Assembly (NCBI GenBank): GCA_041496705.1
Contig: JBGQFD010000013.1
Location: forward strand, 1 to 45,989
Length of the DNA stretch: 45,989 nucleotides
Direction of reading: 5' to 3'
Source: VBDM01 sp041496705
Lineage (GTDB): Bacteria > Pseudomonadota > Gammaproteobacteria > Burkholderiales > SG8-39
Shown here: one piece after another, positions 31,267 through 38,739 of the stretch
Layout: each line of letters starts with the position of its first letter
Position numbering within the stretch: position 1 is the stretch's first letter
Notes under the pieces: model-generated
Seen by the model: only the letters and a program-made list of their open reading frames with translations
Database searches by the model: none
Told to the model about the DNA's origin: nothing
Position numbers and translations under genes: made by a program

Positions 31267-32007
31267 TTACGGGTTCAGTTGCTTGTAGACGACGTCTGCG
31301 ACCCTGAGCAGCTGGTCGCGCTTTACTTCACCCGAAAGCGCATAGCCGAAGTTGCGATCTACCCAGTAGAACACGGATACGCGATCCTCCTGGCTGAAGC
31401 GGAACGCAGTGTCAGGGAGTTCTCCCCGCTGCTTGGAAACGTACAGGGTCAGCCGCTGCCCGCGTGCGTCCTGATACATGAAATGCGCGACCGGGCCCTG
31501 CGTGCCCGAGAGCAACCGACCACCGACCAGCTCGTAGCCCAAGGGCGCAAGTTTCGGTGCCTTCAAGGGCGCACCGAGCCGCCTCGACAACCAGCGCACC
31601 AGATGCTCCTCCTCGTCGGCCGTAACCTCGACCGGGTGGCGGATCTCCGGAGAGTAGACCGCGTGCGCCGTTGCCGCCTGGCGTGCGAGCGACAAGGGCA
31701 CCATCTGCGGCGCGACGACCCCCCCCCTGGCGATCCAGCCCAAGCCCAGTCCGCAAGCAAAGAAACCTGCCGCCACTGCCCAGCGTCTCCACGCGCGCGC
31801 CCGCATCGCAAGCAGCGCTGGCGGCACCGGCTCGTCGAGCACCGGGTTGTAGGACAGGCGCAGCGCGGCGTTTTGCTCCGCGTACGCGCGCACACGCTCC
31901 CCGTCTTCCGGGTGCGAAGCCAGCCACGCCTCGAATTCGGCGCGAACCGCCCCGCTCAACTCACCGTCGACGTAGGCGTGCAGTTGACCCTCTGTGATCG
32001 AAGTCAT
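31267..32007 (-). CDS. Membrane-anchored anti-sigma factor
   Basis: 246 aa. The N-terminal cytoplasmic part (about 1-72) has the anti-sigma-domain look TEGQLHAYVDGELSGAVRAEFEAWL. It keeps the His of the zinc-finger anti-sigma motif but lacks the CxxC pair, so it is a non-zinc variant. One membrane helix spans about 75-93, followed by a periplasmic domain of about 150 residues with no recognised fold. The start overlaps the sigma gene stop (ATGA), which makes pairing with that sigma factor near certain. The signal sensed is unknown. Confidence 0.88.
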   Translation of the reverse strand: MTSITEGQLHAYVDGELSGAVRAEFEAWLASHPEDGERVRAYAEQNAALRLSYNPVLDEPVPPALLAMRARAWRRWAVAAGFFACGLGLGWIARGGVVAPQMVPLSLARQAATAHAVYSPEIRHPVEVTADEEEHLVRWLSRRLGAPLKAPKLAPLGYELVGGRLLSGTQGPVAHFMYQDARGQRLTLYVSKQRGELPDTAFRFSQEDRVSVFYWVDRNFGYALSGEVKRDQLLRVADVVYKQLNP

Positions 32008-32501
32008 TTGACGACTTTGAGCGGCATGAGCGTCTGGCCCCCCAGCAGCTGGCGCATGCGCTCGCGCGCCCGGGACAAGCGCGACATCACCGTTCCAATC
32101 GGGATATCCAGGGCACCGCTCACCTCTTCGTAGGAAAACTGCTCCACGGCAACCAGCAGCACCACTTCGCGCTGCTCGACCGGGAGGGCACGCAGCGCTC
32201 GATCCACATCGCGAAGCTCGAGCTGTTCGCTCTGCGTCGCTCGTACTGCCACCTGGGGCACCTCCTCCATCACCTGCTCCACTTCGTAGCGACGTCGGCG
32301 CGCCTCGTTTACGAATACGTTATGCATGATGGTAAATAGCCACGCACGCAGGTCGCTGCCAGGGCGCCAAAGGTAGAACTTGTTCCAGGCGCGCTCCAAG
32401 GTGTCCTGCACCAGGTCGTCGGCAAGGTAGCGATCGCCGACGAGCGCTCGCGCGTAGCGCCTCAGACGAGGGATATGCTCGATGATTAGACGGCGATCCA
32501 T
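32004..32501 (-). CDS. ECF-family RNA polymerase sigma factor
   Basis: 165 aa. Region 2 (about 6-75) includes DRYLADDLVQDTLERAWNKF and DLRAWLFTIMHNVFVNEARR. Region 4 (about 105-155) includes LPVEQREVVLLVAVEQFSYEE and the recognition helix IPIGTVMSRLSRARERM. No extra C-terminal domain. Preceded by a lipoprotein gene 29 nt upstream and followed by its anti-sigma gene with overlap, so the three genes form one operon, typically autoregulated in this class. Confidence 0.95.
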   Translation of the reverse strand: MDRRLIIEHIPRLRRYARALVGDRYLADDLVQDTLERAWNKFYLWRPGSDLRAWLFTIMHNVFVNEARRRRYEVEQVMEEVPQVAVRATQSEQLELRDVDRALRALPVEQREVVLLVAVEQFSYEEVSGALDIPIGTVMSRLSRARERMRQLLGGQTLMPLKVVK

Positions 32502-32530
32502 CTGCCGCGCATTTTACGCGGACGGCGCCT

Positions 32531-32986
32531 CTATGGCTTGACCGCATGCCACACCTTGTTGAGCCCGTCGCCCGTCGCATCGCCGGGCTTGCGATCCTTT
32601 GTCCAGGCGTAGAGGGGCCTGCCTTTGTAGGTCCATTGTTTCCCGCCATTCTCGCGAGTGATGATCGCGTAGTCGCCAGACGGTCGCGCGTCTTCGGCAG
32701 CCGCGAGCGGGGGCCAATTTGCAGCGCATTCCTTCACGCAGACGCTCTTTCCCGGCCCGGCCGCGCGGTCCCGATCGAACACATACAGCGTCATCCCCTG
32801 CGAATTGACCAGCAAACCGCCCTCGACTTTCACGGGGAGCTCGCCCACCATATCTGAAACAGACACGCATCCCGACGCCATCAGGAGAACGAATTGCACC
32901 AGACCAAGGCTGATCGCTTCTCTGTTCAGAGATCGAAGCGAAGCCAGGACGCGATCCCCCTTCCATACAAACGCACGAGTCCGCAT
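32531..32986 (-). CDS. Putative lipoprotein of the COG4315 secreted-repeat family
   Basis: 151 aa, function unknown. The signal peptide ends in the lipobox LMASGC (Cys40). The mature part has the family segment GMTLYVFDRDRA with CVKECAANWPPL (Cys83, Cys87), then a second half-repeat ending GKQWTYKGRPLYAWTKD. The start is ATG 32986, with AAGGA 6 nt upstream. The open frame runs to 33223, but that part reads back across a terminator and is not credible. Proteins of this family are often found beside ECF sigma pairs, which suggests an envelope or oxidative-stress role; that is inference. Confidence 0.8.
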   Translation of the reverse strand: MRTRAFVWKGDRVLASLRSLNREAISLGLVQFVLLMASGCVSVSDMVGELPVKVEGGLLVNSQGMTLYVFDRDRAAGPGKSVCVKECAANWPPLAAAEDARPSGDYAIITRENGGKQWTYKGRPLYAWTKDRKPGDATGDGLNKVWHAVKP

Positions 32987-33037
32987 CTTTATTCCTTGCA
33001 TCGAGAGGACGAACCACCCACAGATAGCGCAAAGCGG

Positions 33038-33068
33038 CGTAAACACGCTTCCGGCGCTGCTTATTCCC
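33038..33068 (-). promoter_or_regulatory. Candidate ECF-type promoter of the lipoprotein-sigma-antisigma operon
   Basis: On the minus strand GGGAATAA (33068-33061) and, 13 nt on, CGTGTTTACG (33047-33038). The GGAA core at -35 and CGT at -10 are typical of ECF-dependent promoters. The element lies about 50 nt upstream of the first ATG, the right place for autoregulation. It is a single instance with no second copy in the window to confirm it. Confidence 0.3.
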
Positions 33069-33097
33069 GTGCCACGCAGAAACGGCGTGACGAGGCG

Positions 33098-33125
33098 AAA
33101 AAACAGGGCGGCCGTGGCCGCCCTG
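33098..33125 (-). terminator. Rho-independent terminator after cytochrome c4
   Basis: CAGGGCGGC (33104-33112) and GCCGCCCTG (33117-33125) form a perfect 9-bp stem with a 4-nt loop. On the minus strand the stem is followed by TTTTTT (33103-33098). It lies 19 nt past the cytochrome c4 stop. Confidence 0.88.
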
Positions 33126-33143
33126 TCTTCGCCCTTACCCGAT

Positions 33144-33779
33144 TCAGCGAAGCCCGCCGATATAATCGGCAACCGCACGTATTTCCGCATCGGACATCTT
33201 TGCGGCGATGCTCTGCATAGCACCGCCGGCGTCGTTCCTGCGCTCGCCCGTGCGGAAGGCCCTCAGTTGAGCCTCCGTATACTCGGGATGCTGACCTGCG
33301 AGACGCGGGTACTGGGCAGGCAGCCCAGTCCCTGTAGCGCCATGGCACGCCGCGCACGCCGGCAAGCCCTTCGGCGCGTCTCCGCCGCGCCAGATCTTGC
33401 GGCCCAGCTCCAGCGTGGCCTTGCTCTTTGACACCCCGCTCTTGGCCTGCTGGCCCGCGTAGTAGGCGGCGACGTTTCGCACGTCCTCAGGCGAGAGATT
33501 CGCGACCATTCCGGCCATCACCGGGTTTTCCCGCTCCGCCTTCTTCCCGGCGGCGGCCCTGAAATTGGCGATCTGCTTCTGAAGGTATTCGGCGACCTGT
33601 CCCGCCAGTTTGGGGTTGTTGCCGATCGCGCTATTGCCGTCGGCACCATGGCAGGCGGCGCAAACCTGATTGGCGATGCTCTGGCCCTTGGCAGGGTCCG
33701 CTTTCGCGGCGGGCTCGGCTGCCGACGCGAGGTGGGCGTGGCTGGCGCAGAGCGCAAGCATCGCCAAGGTTCGTCTCAT
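33144..33779 (-). CDS. Diheme cytochrome c4
   Basis: Periplasmic electron carrier to terminal oxidases. 211 aa. The signal peptide cleaves after about residue 20 (HLASA-AEP). Two c-type domains each carry CAACH (residues 40-44 and 142-146). Candidate Met axial ligands lie in ENPVMAGMVANLS and AMQSIAAKMSD. The length and the two-domain duplication match cytochrome c4. A SD-like GGGGGATGG precedes the ATG at 33779. It is divergent from engB, the same pairing found in Pseudomonas. Confidence 0.93.
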   Translation of the reverse strand: MRRTLAMLALCASHAHLASAAEPAAKADPAKGQSIANQVCAACHGADGNSAIGNNPKLAGQVAEYLQKQIANFRAAAGKKAERENPVMAGMVANLSPEDVRNVAAYYAGQQAKSGVSKSKATLELGRKIWRGGDAPKGLPACAACHGATGTGLPAQYPRLAGQHPEYTEAQLRAFRTGERRNDAGGAMQSIAAKMSDAEIRAVADYIGGLR

Positions 33780-33849
33780 CCATCCCCCTATGCAGAAAGT
33801 GTGATCTTAAAAAGCTGATATTCTAGCAAATCTCGTTTTCCACGAACCC

Positions 33850-34617
33850 ATGTCGCTGTTCCGCAACGCTGCGTTTGTGAAGAGCGCGGCGACGCTGGGC
33901 GATCTGCCGGAAAGCGCCGGGGAAATTGCGTTTGCCGGACGCTCCAACGCAGGCAAGTCCAGCGCCATCAACGCCCTCATAGGCAGGCGCCTCGCTTTCG
34001 TAAGCAAGACGCCCGGGCGTACTCAGCTCATCAACTTCTTTGCACTCGGGAACGCGCAGTTTCTCGTGGATCTCCCCGGTTACGGCTATTCAAGGGTGCC
34101 CGCAGCCACCCGGGCCGGATGGGAAGACTTCCTCGGCGGGTATCTGCTGACGCGGGCTCCGCTGCGCGGTGCCGCCGTCGTCATGGACATAAGACATCCT
34201 CTCACCGAACTCGACCGACACATGCTCGGGTGGTTCGGCCCGACGGGGAAACCCGTGCACGTACTGCTCACCAAATCCGACAAGCTCTCACGCTCAGAGG
34301 CACGAACGGTCCTGGCGCGCGTGCAGGCGGAGCTCGCTTTGCTCGGGGCAAATTTCTCGGCGCAACTTTTTTCCAGCCTGGGAAAATCCGGGCTCGACGA
34401 CGCTGAAACGGTGTTTCGCGGTTGGCTGGGCGAGATGCAGGGCGGCGCAACGACAGGAGACCAGGATGCCGCCAGACCGGCCCTTGACCATTCGGAGGTG
34501 GAAAAAACAAAACCCCGGGCCAAAAGGGGAAACGGCCCGGGGCAAAACGCCTTAGAGTTTCAAGGCACCCGCTCAGGGAGGAGAAGCGGGAGACGGCCAA
34601 AGCCGCCTGAACCATAA
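33850..34617 (+). CDS. engB: Ribosome-biogenesis GTPase EngB (YihA/YsxC) with unusual C-terminal tail
   Basis: GTPase needed for assembly of the large ribosomal subunit. 255 aa. G1 is GRSNAGKSS (30-38), G2 region TPGRTQLINFF, G3 DLPGYGYS (74-81) and G4 TKSDK. The conserved part ends near residue 200 (FRGWLGEMQ), as in homologues of about 210 aa. The last 50 or so residues are Gly/Pro/Arg/Lys-rich with no recognisable motif. They are encoded by the same DNA that, on the other strand, forms the sRNA candidate and its terminator. The tail is therefore probably a by-product of RNA constraint, not a functional domain. Confidence 0.93.
   Translation: MSLFRNAAFVKSAATLGDLPESAGEIAFAGRSNAGKSSAINALIGRRLAFVSKTPGRTQLINFFALGNAQFLVDLPGYGYSRVPAATRAGWEDFLGGYLLTRAPLRGAAVVMDIRHPLTELDRHMLGWFGPTGKPVHVLLTKSDKLSRSEARTVLARVQAELALLGANFSAQLFSSLGKSGLDDAETVFRGWLGEMQGGATTGDQDAARPALDHSEVEKTKPRAKRGNGPGQNALEFQGTRSGRRSGRRPKPPEP
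34502..34542 (-). terminator. Rho-independent terminator of the sRNA candidate
   Basis: CCCCGGGCC (34513-34521) and GGCCCGGGG (34534-34542) form a perfect 9-bp stem with a 12-nt loop. On the minus strand it is followed by TTTTGTTTTTT (34512-34502). On the plus strand the same stem is preceded by the A tract and followed only by CAAAACG, so it is directional towards the minus strand. It lies inside the engB reading frame. Confidence 0.88.
34502..34609 (-). ncRNA. Candidate small regulatory RNA at the Spot 42/ErsA locus
   Basis: About 108 nt, convergent to engB. In minus-strand order: hairpin 1 GGCGGC/GCCGTC (34607-34592, loop TTTG); hairpin 2 CCCGCT/AGCGGG (34590-34568) whose 11-nt loop is TCTCCTCCCTG, an anti-Shine-Dalgarno sequence; hairpin 3 GCCTT/AAGGC (34566-34549); and a terminator with a 9-bp stem and T tract. 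A sigmaE-like promoter lies just upstream. Four consecutive stems plus promoter and terminator are hard to explain by chance. The position beside engB and cytochrome c4 matches spf (Spot 42) in E. coli and ersA in Pseudomonas. I do not recognise the sequence as a named family. The likely role is base-pairing with mRNA ribosome-binding sites, perhaps with Hfq at the U-rich tail. Confidence 0.65.
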
Positions 34618-34641
34618 GAGTGACGCGCGCTCAAAAGGTTC
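34615..34641 (-). promoter_or_regulatory. SigmaE/AlgU-like promoter of the sRNA candidate
   Basis: On the minus strand GAACCT (34641-34636), exactly 16 nt, then TCTTA (34619-34615). The RpoE/AlgU consensus is GAACTT-N16/17-TCTGA. The preceding base is G, giving GGAACC. Transcription would start near 34608-34610, just before the first hairpin. It overlaps the region where the hemB promoter must lie on the other strand (TAAAAT at 34658-34663). Confidence 0.5.
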
Positions 34642-34696
34642 CCGATCCGGCCAACCGTAAAATAAGCGATTGATCCGACTTGTAAAAGGAATACCC

Positions 34697-35704
34697 ATGC
34701 AGATCTACGGCGGCTTCCCTTCAGTACGCATGCGGCGCATGCGACGCGATGACTTTTCGCGCAGGCTGATGCGCGAGAACGTGCTCACGAGCGACGATCT
34801 GATCTATCCGGTATTTGTCATCGAGGGAAAGCGACGCGCACAAGCGGTGCCGTCCATGCCCGGGGTGTCGCGTCTCACCCTCGACAAGCTCCTCCCGGTC
34901 GCCGAGCGCTGCCTCAGGCTGGGCGTGCCCGCGATGGCGCTGTTTCCGGTGGTCGATCCATCGTTGAAGACACCGGACGGCAGGGAAGCGGCAAATCCAG
35001 AGGGACTGATTCCGCGCGTCGTCGAGTCGCTGAAGAAAAATTTTCCCGAGCTCGGCATCATGACCGACGTAGCGCTGGATCCTTATACGACCCACGGCCA
35101 GGACGGGGTCGTGGATGCGCGCGGCTACATACTCAACGACGAAACCATCGAGATACTCGAGGAGCAGGCGCTGGTTCAGGCGGCCGCCGGCGTCGACATC
35201 GTCGCGCCGTCCGACATGATGGACGGCCGAATCGGCCGAATTCGCGCAGCGCTGGAGGATAAGCAGTTCGTCTACACGCGCATCATGGCTTATTCGGCGA
35301 AGTACGCTTCCGGCTTCTATGGCCCTTTTCGCGACGCGGTGGGCTCGGCGGCAAACCTCGGCAAGAGCAACAAGTTCACCTATCAGATGGACCCCGCCAA
35401 CACCGACGAAGCGCTCTGGGAAGTCGGACTCGACCTGCAGGAAGGCGCCGACATGGTGATGGTGAAACCGGGAATGCCCTACCTGGATATCCTGCGGCGC
35501 GTGAAGGAGGAGTTCAAGGCGCCGACCTACGTATACCAGGTGAGCGGCGAGTACGCGATGCTGAAGGCGGCCTTCAAGAACGGCTGGCTCGCCGAAAAGC
35601 AGTGCGTCATGGAGGTCCTTACCGGATTCAAGCGCGCCGGCGCGGACGGCGTGCTCACTTACTTCGCTCTCGACGCGGCCGCCTGGCTCAAGCAAACGCG
35701 CTGA
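34697..35704 (+). CDS. hemB: Delta-aminolevulinic acid dehydratase (porphobilinogen synthase)
   Basis: Condenses two 5-aminolevulinates to porphobilinogen in heme synthesis. 335 aa from ATG 34697, with AAAAGGA 6 nt upstream; an in-frame upstream start at 34670 is rejected. The Schiff-base lysines are Lys202 (MAYSAKYASGFYGPFRDA) and Lys257 (MVMVKPGMPYLD). The metal loop reads DVALDPYTTHGQDG (124-137), with Asp/Ala where zinc-type enzymes have cysteines, so this is the Mg2+-dependent type. Confidence 0.97.
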   Translation: MQIYGGFPSVRMRRMRRDDFSRRLMRENVLTSDDLIYPVFVIEGKRRAQAVPSMPGVSRLTLDKLLPVAERCLRLGVPAMALFPVVDPSLKTPDGREAANPEGLIPRVVESLKKNFPELGIMTDVALDPYTTHGQDGVVDARGYILNDETIEILEEQALVQAAAGVDIVAPSDMMDGRIGRIRAALEDKQFVYTRIMAYSAKYASGFYGPFRDAVGSAANLGKSNKFTYQMDPANTDEALWEVGLDLQEGADMVMVKPGMPYLDILRRVKEEFKAPTYVYQVSGEYAMLKAAFKNGWLAEKQCVMEVLTGFKRAGADGVLTYFALDAAAWLKQTR

Positions 35705-35717
35705 CCGCCCGCAGGGG

Positions 35718-37505
35718 TCAAAGCCTCGCCAGATCGAGAGACCGCGTGAATTTGTCTGGCGACTGGTAGCCGATCACTCGCAGGCCGTCGATCTCCCGGC
35801 CCCCCGCATCGAAGAATACGATCCCTGGCGGTCCGAACAGCCGGAAGCGGCGCAGCAGTTGCTTGTCGTCGGCATTGTTCGCGGTGACGTCGGCGCGCAG
35901 CAGCATCACCCCGGCAAGGCGCGACTGCACCTGAGGATCGCTGAAAGTGAAGCGCTCCATTTCCTTGCACGACACGCACCAGTCGGCGTAGAAATCGAGC
36001 AGCGCCGGGCCGCCACCGCGCAGGCGGACCTCCAGTTCGGCGAGTGATTTCACCGGCTCGAAGTGCGGCTGCCGCGTGCCGGCGGAATCGCCAACCAGCC
36101 CGACCAGGGGTCGCAGCGGATCCCTCGCTCCCGAGAGCGCGCCCAGGCCCTCGGCAATGCCAAGGAGCAGAACGAAAATCCCCGCAGCTTTCCACATCCG
36201 CGTCCAGCCCGATGCCTCGTTCGGCAGCGGGTCGAGGGCGCGCAGGAATACGCCCGAACCGACGAGGAGCGCCGACCACGACAGCATCTGCACGGCCACC
36301 GGGATCACCGGAGTCAGTATCCAGATGGCGACCCCGAGCAACAGCACCCCAAAAAATTGCCTGACTGCTCGCATCCAGTGGCCGGCCTTTGGAAGCAGCA
36401 AGCCTTCGGAGACACCGACGAGGAGGAGCGGAACACCCATGCCCACGGCCATGGAAAACAGCGCGGTGCCCCCGAGAACGGCGTCGCGGGTCTGGCTGAT
36501 GTAGAGGAGCGCGCCGGCGAGAGGCGCTGCAACGCACGGAGAAACAATCGCTGCCGACAGCATGCCCATCAGCAGCACCGCACCCCAGTGCCCGCCCGAG
36601 AGGCGGTTGCTCGCTTCCGTCAGCTTCGCGTGCCAGCCCGTGGGTAGCTGCAGCTCGTAAAAACCGAACATGGACAGTGCGAGCAGCACGAATACCGACG
36701 CGAACGCCCCCAGCACCCAAACGTTCTGCAGCGCGGCCGACAGCAGGTTCCCCGAAAAGGCTGCAGCGACACCGATCGCGGTATACGTCACGGACATGCC
36801 GAGGACGTAGGCGAGCGACACCAGCAGCGCACGCCGGCGAGTCACTTTGCGCCCTTCGCCAACGATGATTCCCGAAAGAATTGGAATCATCGGCAGCACG
36901 CATGGGGTGAATGTGAGCAGCAGCCCCGCGCCGAAAAACACGACCACGACCAGCCACAGTTTTCCGGACTCGAGCACACCGGCATAGCGAACGTCCTCGC
37001 CGGTCGCGACCGGCACAGCGCTTTCCGGCGTGGAAGCCAAGCGATCGGCCTTACCGAAAATAGAGACAGGCGCGCCGCCCGCGGAAGCGAGCCTGAGCTC
37101 GGCGCTCTGCTCCTGCGGGACGTAGCACACCCCTATGTCGGCGCAGCCCTGCGAGGTGACCACGAGCTTCAACCGTTCGGAGCCTGCGGCGTCCAGCGGC
37201 AGCTGGATGCGCACCTCCTTGCGGTACGTCTCCTGCCTGCCGAAGAACTTGTCCTCGTGCACTTCGCCCCGCGGAAACTGCGGCGCTCCGATGATGACCG
37301 TGGCAGGCTCTGCGGCAAATCGAAAGCGGTCCCGGTACAGGTAGTATCCATCGGCAATCGCGTAGCGAACTTCGAGCGTTGCGGCGTCGAGGACTCGGGC
37401 AGTGAAGCGGAACGCCTTGTCGGGTTCCAGCAGCTCGGGCTCGCTCGCTGCGCGAAGCACGGGCGCAAGCAATGCGAGCAGAGCGATGAGCAGCAGTCGG
37501 TGCAT
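35718..37505 (-). CDS. dsbD: Thiol:disulfide interchange protein DsbD
   Basis: Carries reducing power from cytoplasmic thioredoxin across the inner membrane to periplasmic DsbC/DsbG and cytochrome c maturation. 595 aa from ATG 37505. The signal peptide ends near residue 19, and the periplasmic alpha domain has Cys121 and Cys127 (QGCADIGVCYVP). The membrane beta domain of eight helices has Cys202 (FTPCVLPM) and Cys324 (SPCVAAPLAG). The C-terminal thioredoxin-like gamma domain has CVSC (510-513, YADWCVSCKEM). All six redox cysteines are present. It begins 5 nt after cutA, as in E. coli. Open frame to 37823 is shadow over cutA. Confidence 0.96.
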   Translation of the reverse strand: MHRLLLIALLALLAPVLRAASEPELLEPDKAFRFTARVLDAATLEVRYAIADGYYLYRDRFRFAAEPATVIIGAPQFPRGEVHEDKFFGRQETYRKEVRIQLPLDAAGSERLKLVVTSQGCADIGVCYVPQEQSAELRLASAGGAPVSIFGKADRLASTPESAVPVATGEDVRYAGVLESGKLWLVVVVFFGAGLLLTFTPCVLPMIPILSGIIVGEGRKVTRRRALLVSLAYVLGMSVTYTAIGVAAAFSGNLLSAALQNVWVLGAFASVFVLLALSMFGFYELQLPTGWHAKLTEASNRLSGGHWGAVLLMGMLSAAIVSPCVAAPLAGALLYISQTRDAVLGGTALFSMAVGMGVPLLLVGVSEGLLLPKAGHWMRAVRQFFGVLLLGVAIWILTPVIPVAVQMLSWSALLVGSGVFLRALDPLPNEASGWTRMWKAAGIFVLLLGIAEGLGALSGARDPLRPLVGLVGDSAGTRQPHFEPVKSLAELEVRLRGGGPALLDFYADWCVSCKEMERFTFSDPQVQSRLAGVMLLRADVTANNADDKQLLRRFRLFGPPGIVFFDAGGREIDGLRVIGYQSPDKFTRSLDLARL

Positions 37506-37510
37506 GGGTT

Positions 37511-37840
37511 TCACGCGGGCCGCGTCTCCGCGTCGACCCATTGGAGATAGTCGGGCAGGCCGCCCGCCAATGGGACCGCGATGATCTCGGGAAGTTCGTA
37601 GGGATGCGCCGCGCGGATTGCGGCTTCCAGCTCCGGGTAGCGCGCCCGGGTGCTCTTGATGAGCATCGGGTGCTCCTCCCCGTCCTCGGTCCGGCCTTTC
37701 CAGCGGTACACCGACCGGCAAGGCGCGAGGATGTTGACGCATGCCGCCAGACGCTTCTCGATCAGCGTGCGGGCGAGCCGCGCGGCGCTGTCGCGATCGG
37801 GCAGATTGGTGATGACCAGACACGCCTCGGCGGGATTCAT
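37511..37840 (-). CDS. cutA: Divalent-cation tolerance protein CutA
   Basis: Small trimeric, PII-like cytoplasmic protein, linked genetically to copper tolerance. 109 aa, normal length. Family segments are CLVITNLPDRDSAARLARTL, KRLAACVNI, SVYRWKG and ELPEIIAVPL...YLQWV. The ATG overlaps the stop of the upstream SDR gene (ATGA), and dsbD follows after 5 nt, so the three genes are probably co-transcribed. Confidence 0.95.
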   Translation of the reverse strand: MNPAEACLVITNLPDRDSAARLARTLIEKRLAACVNILAPCRSVYRWKGRTEDGEEHPMLIKSTRARYPELEAAIRAAHPYELPEIIAVPLAGGLPDYLQWVDAETRPA

Positions 37841-38715
37841 GCGGTTTCCCGCAGCCTTGGCACGCCGGCGAAGACGCTCGGATAGCGCAGGCGCACGCCC
37901 AGATCTGCTTTCAGCCGCTGGTTGGAAATGCGCCGCGACTCGCTCATGAACGAGAACTGCTCCGGCCCCAGTACGCGCGCGAGCTCTTCACGCGGAAGAC
38001 GCGGAGATCGTGAGTAGCCCGCGCGGTCCGCGACCAGATCGAAAAAATCGCCGATCTTCATGGGCGCATCGTCGCTCGCATTGTAGACGCCGCGCGCATG
38101 CGCAGATTCGAGCGCCGCGACCAGGATCGCGGCGAGATCGTCGGCGTGAATGTGATTGCTGTAGACGTCGTCTTCGGAACGCAGCGCCGGCAGAGCTCGC
38201 GCCAGGCGCTCAAGGGGCAGCCGGTCAGCGGCATAGATGCCCGGCACGCGCAGGATCACGACCTCCACCCCGTGCCCTACGCCCCATTCGGAAATGGCGC
38301 TTTCAGCGTCCAGGCGCCGCTTCGCTCTTGCGGTTCCGGGATTGGGCGCGCGGCGTTCGTCGATCCATTCACCGGCACAATCCCCGTAGACGCCGCTGGT
38401 CGAGAGATACACCAATCGCTGTGGTAACATTGCGCCGCCTCCGCGCGGCGCAAGCGCGGCAAGCAGGTTGCGCGTGCGCGAGTCGAGCTCGCCGTTCGCG
38501 GCCGGTGGCGCAAGATGGGCGACGCGATGGGCACGGCCGGCAAGCGGCGCGAGCGATGCGGCATCGTCGAGGTTACCCTCGACCAGGTCGACACCGGATG
38601 CCGCGAGATGCGGAGCGCTGGCACGCACCAGCGCGGTAACGCGGTAGCGCCGCCCGAGTTCCGGCAGGGCGCGGCGTGCGATGTCGCCGCAACCGACGAT
38701 GAGCAGAGATTCCAC
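37837..38715 (-). CDS. NAD(P)-dependent epimerase/reductase, atypical SDR (YeeZ-like)
   Basis: 292 aa, Rossmann-fold protein of the extended/atypical SDR class. The nucleotide-binding start is LLIVGCGDIARRALPEL. The active-site region is LVYLSTSGVYGDCAGEWIDE, but the usual YxxxK lysine is not in register, as in YeeZ-type atypical SDRs. Later segments are LRVPGIYAADRLPLERL and SNHIHADDLAAILVAAL. Substrate unknown. It overlaps cutA by 4 nt and is divergent from the flavin reductase gene 24 nt away. Confidence 0.85.
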   Translation of the reverse strand: MESLLIVGCGDIARRALPELGRRYRVTALVRASAPHLAASGVDLVEGNLDDAASLAPLAGRAHRVAHLAPPAANGELDSRTRNLLAALAPRGGGAMLPQRLVYLSTSGVYGDCAGEWIDERRAPNPGTARAKRRLDAESAISEWGVGHGVEVVILRVPGIYAADRLPLERLARALPALRSEDDVYSNHIHADDLAAILVAALESAHARGVYNASDDAPMKIGDFFDLVADRAGYSRSPRLPREELARVLGPEQFSFMSESRRISNQRLKADLGVRLRYPSVFAGVPRLRETA

Positions 38716-38739
38716 AGACGAATATTACCCCGCACCCCG

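Noticed and set aside
32987..33223. Upstream extension of the COG4315 lipoprotein frame
   Set aside because: It would read through the cytochrome c4 terminator. The ATG at 32986 has its own AAGGA site and a lipoprotein signal peptide.
37506..37823. 106-residue N-terminal extension of dsbD
   Set aside because: It overlaps cutA out of frame; the signal peptide begins at the ATG at 37505.
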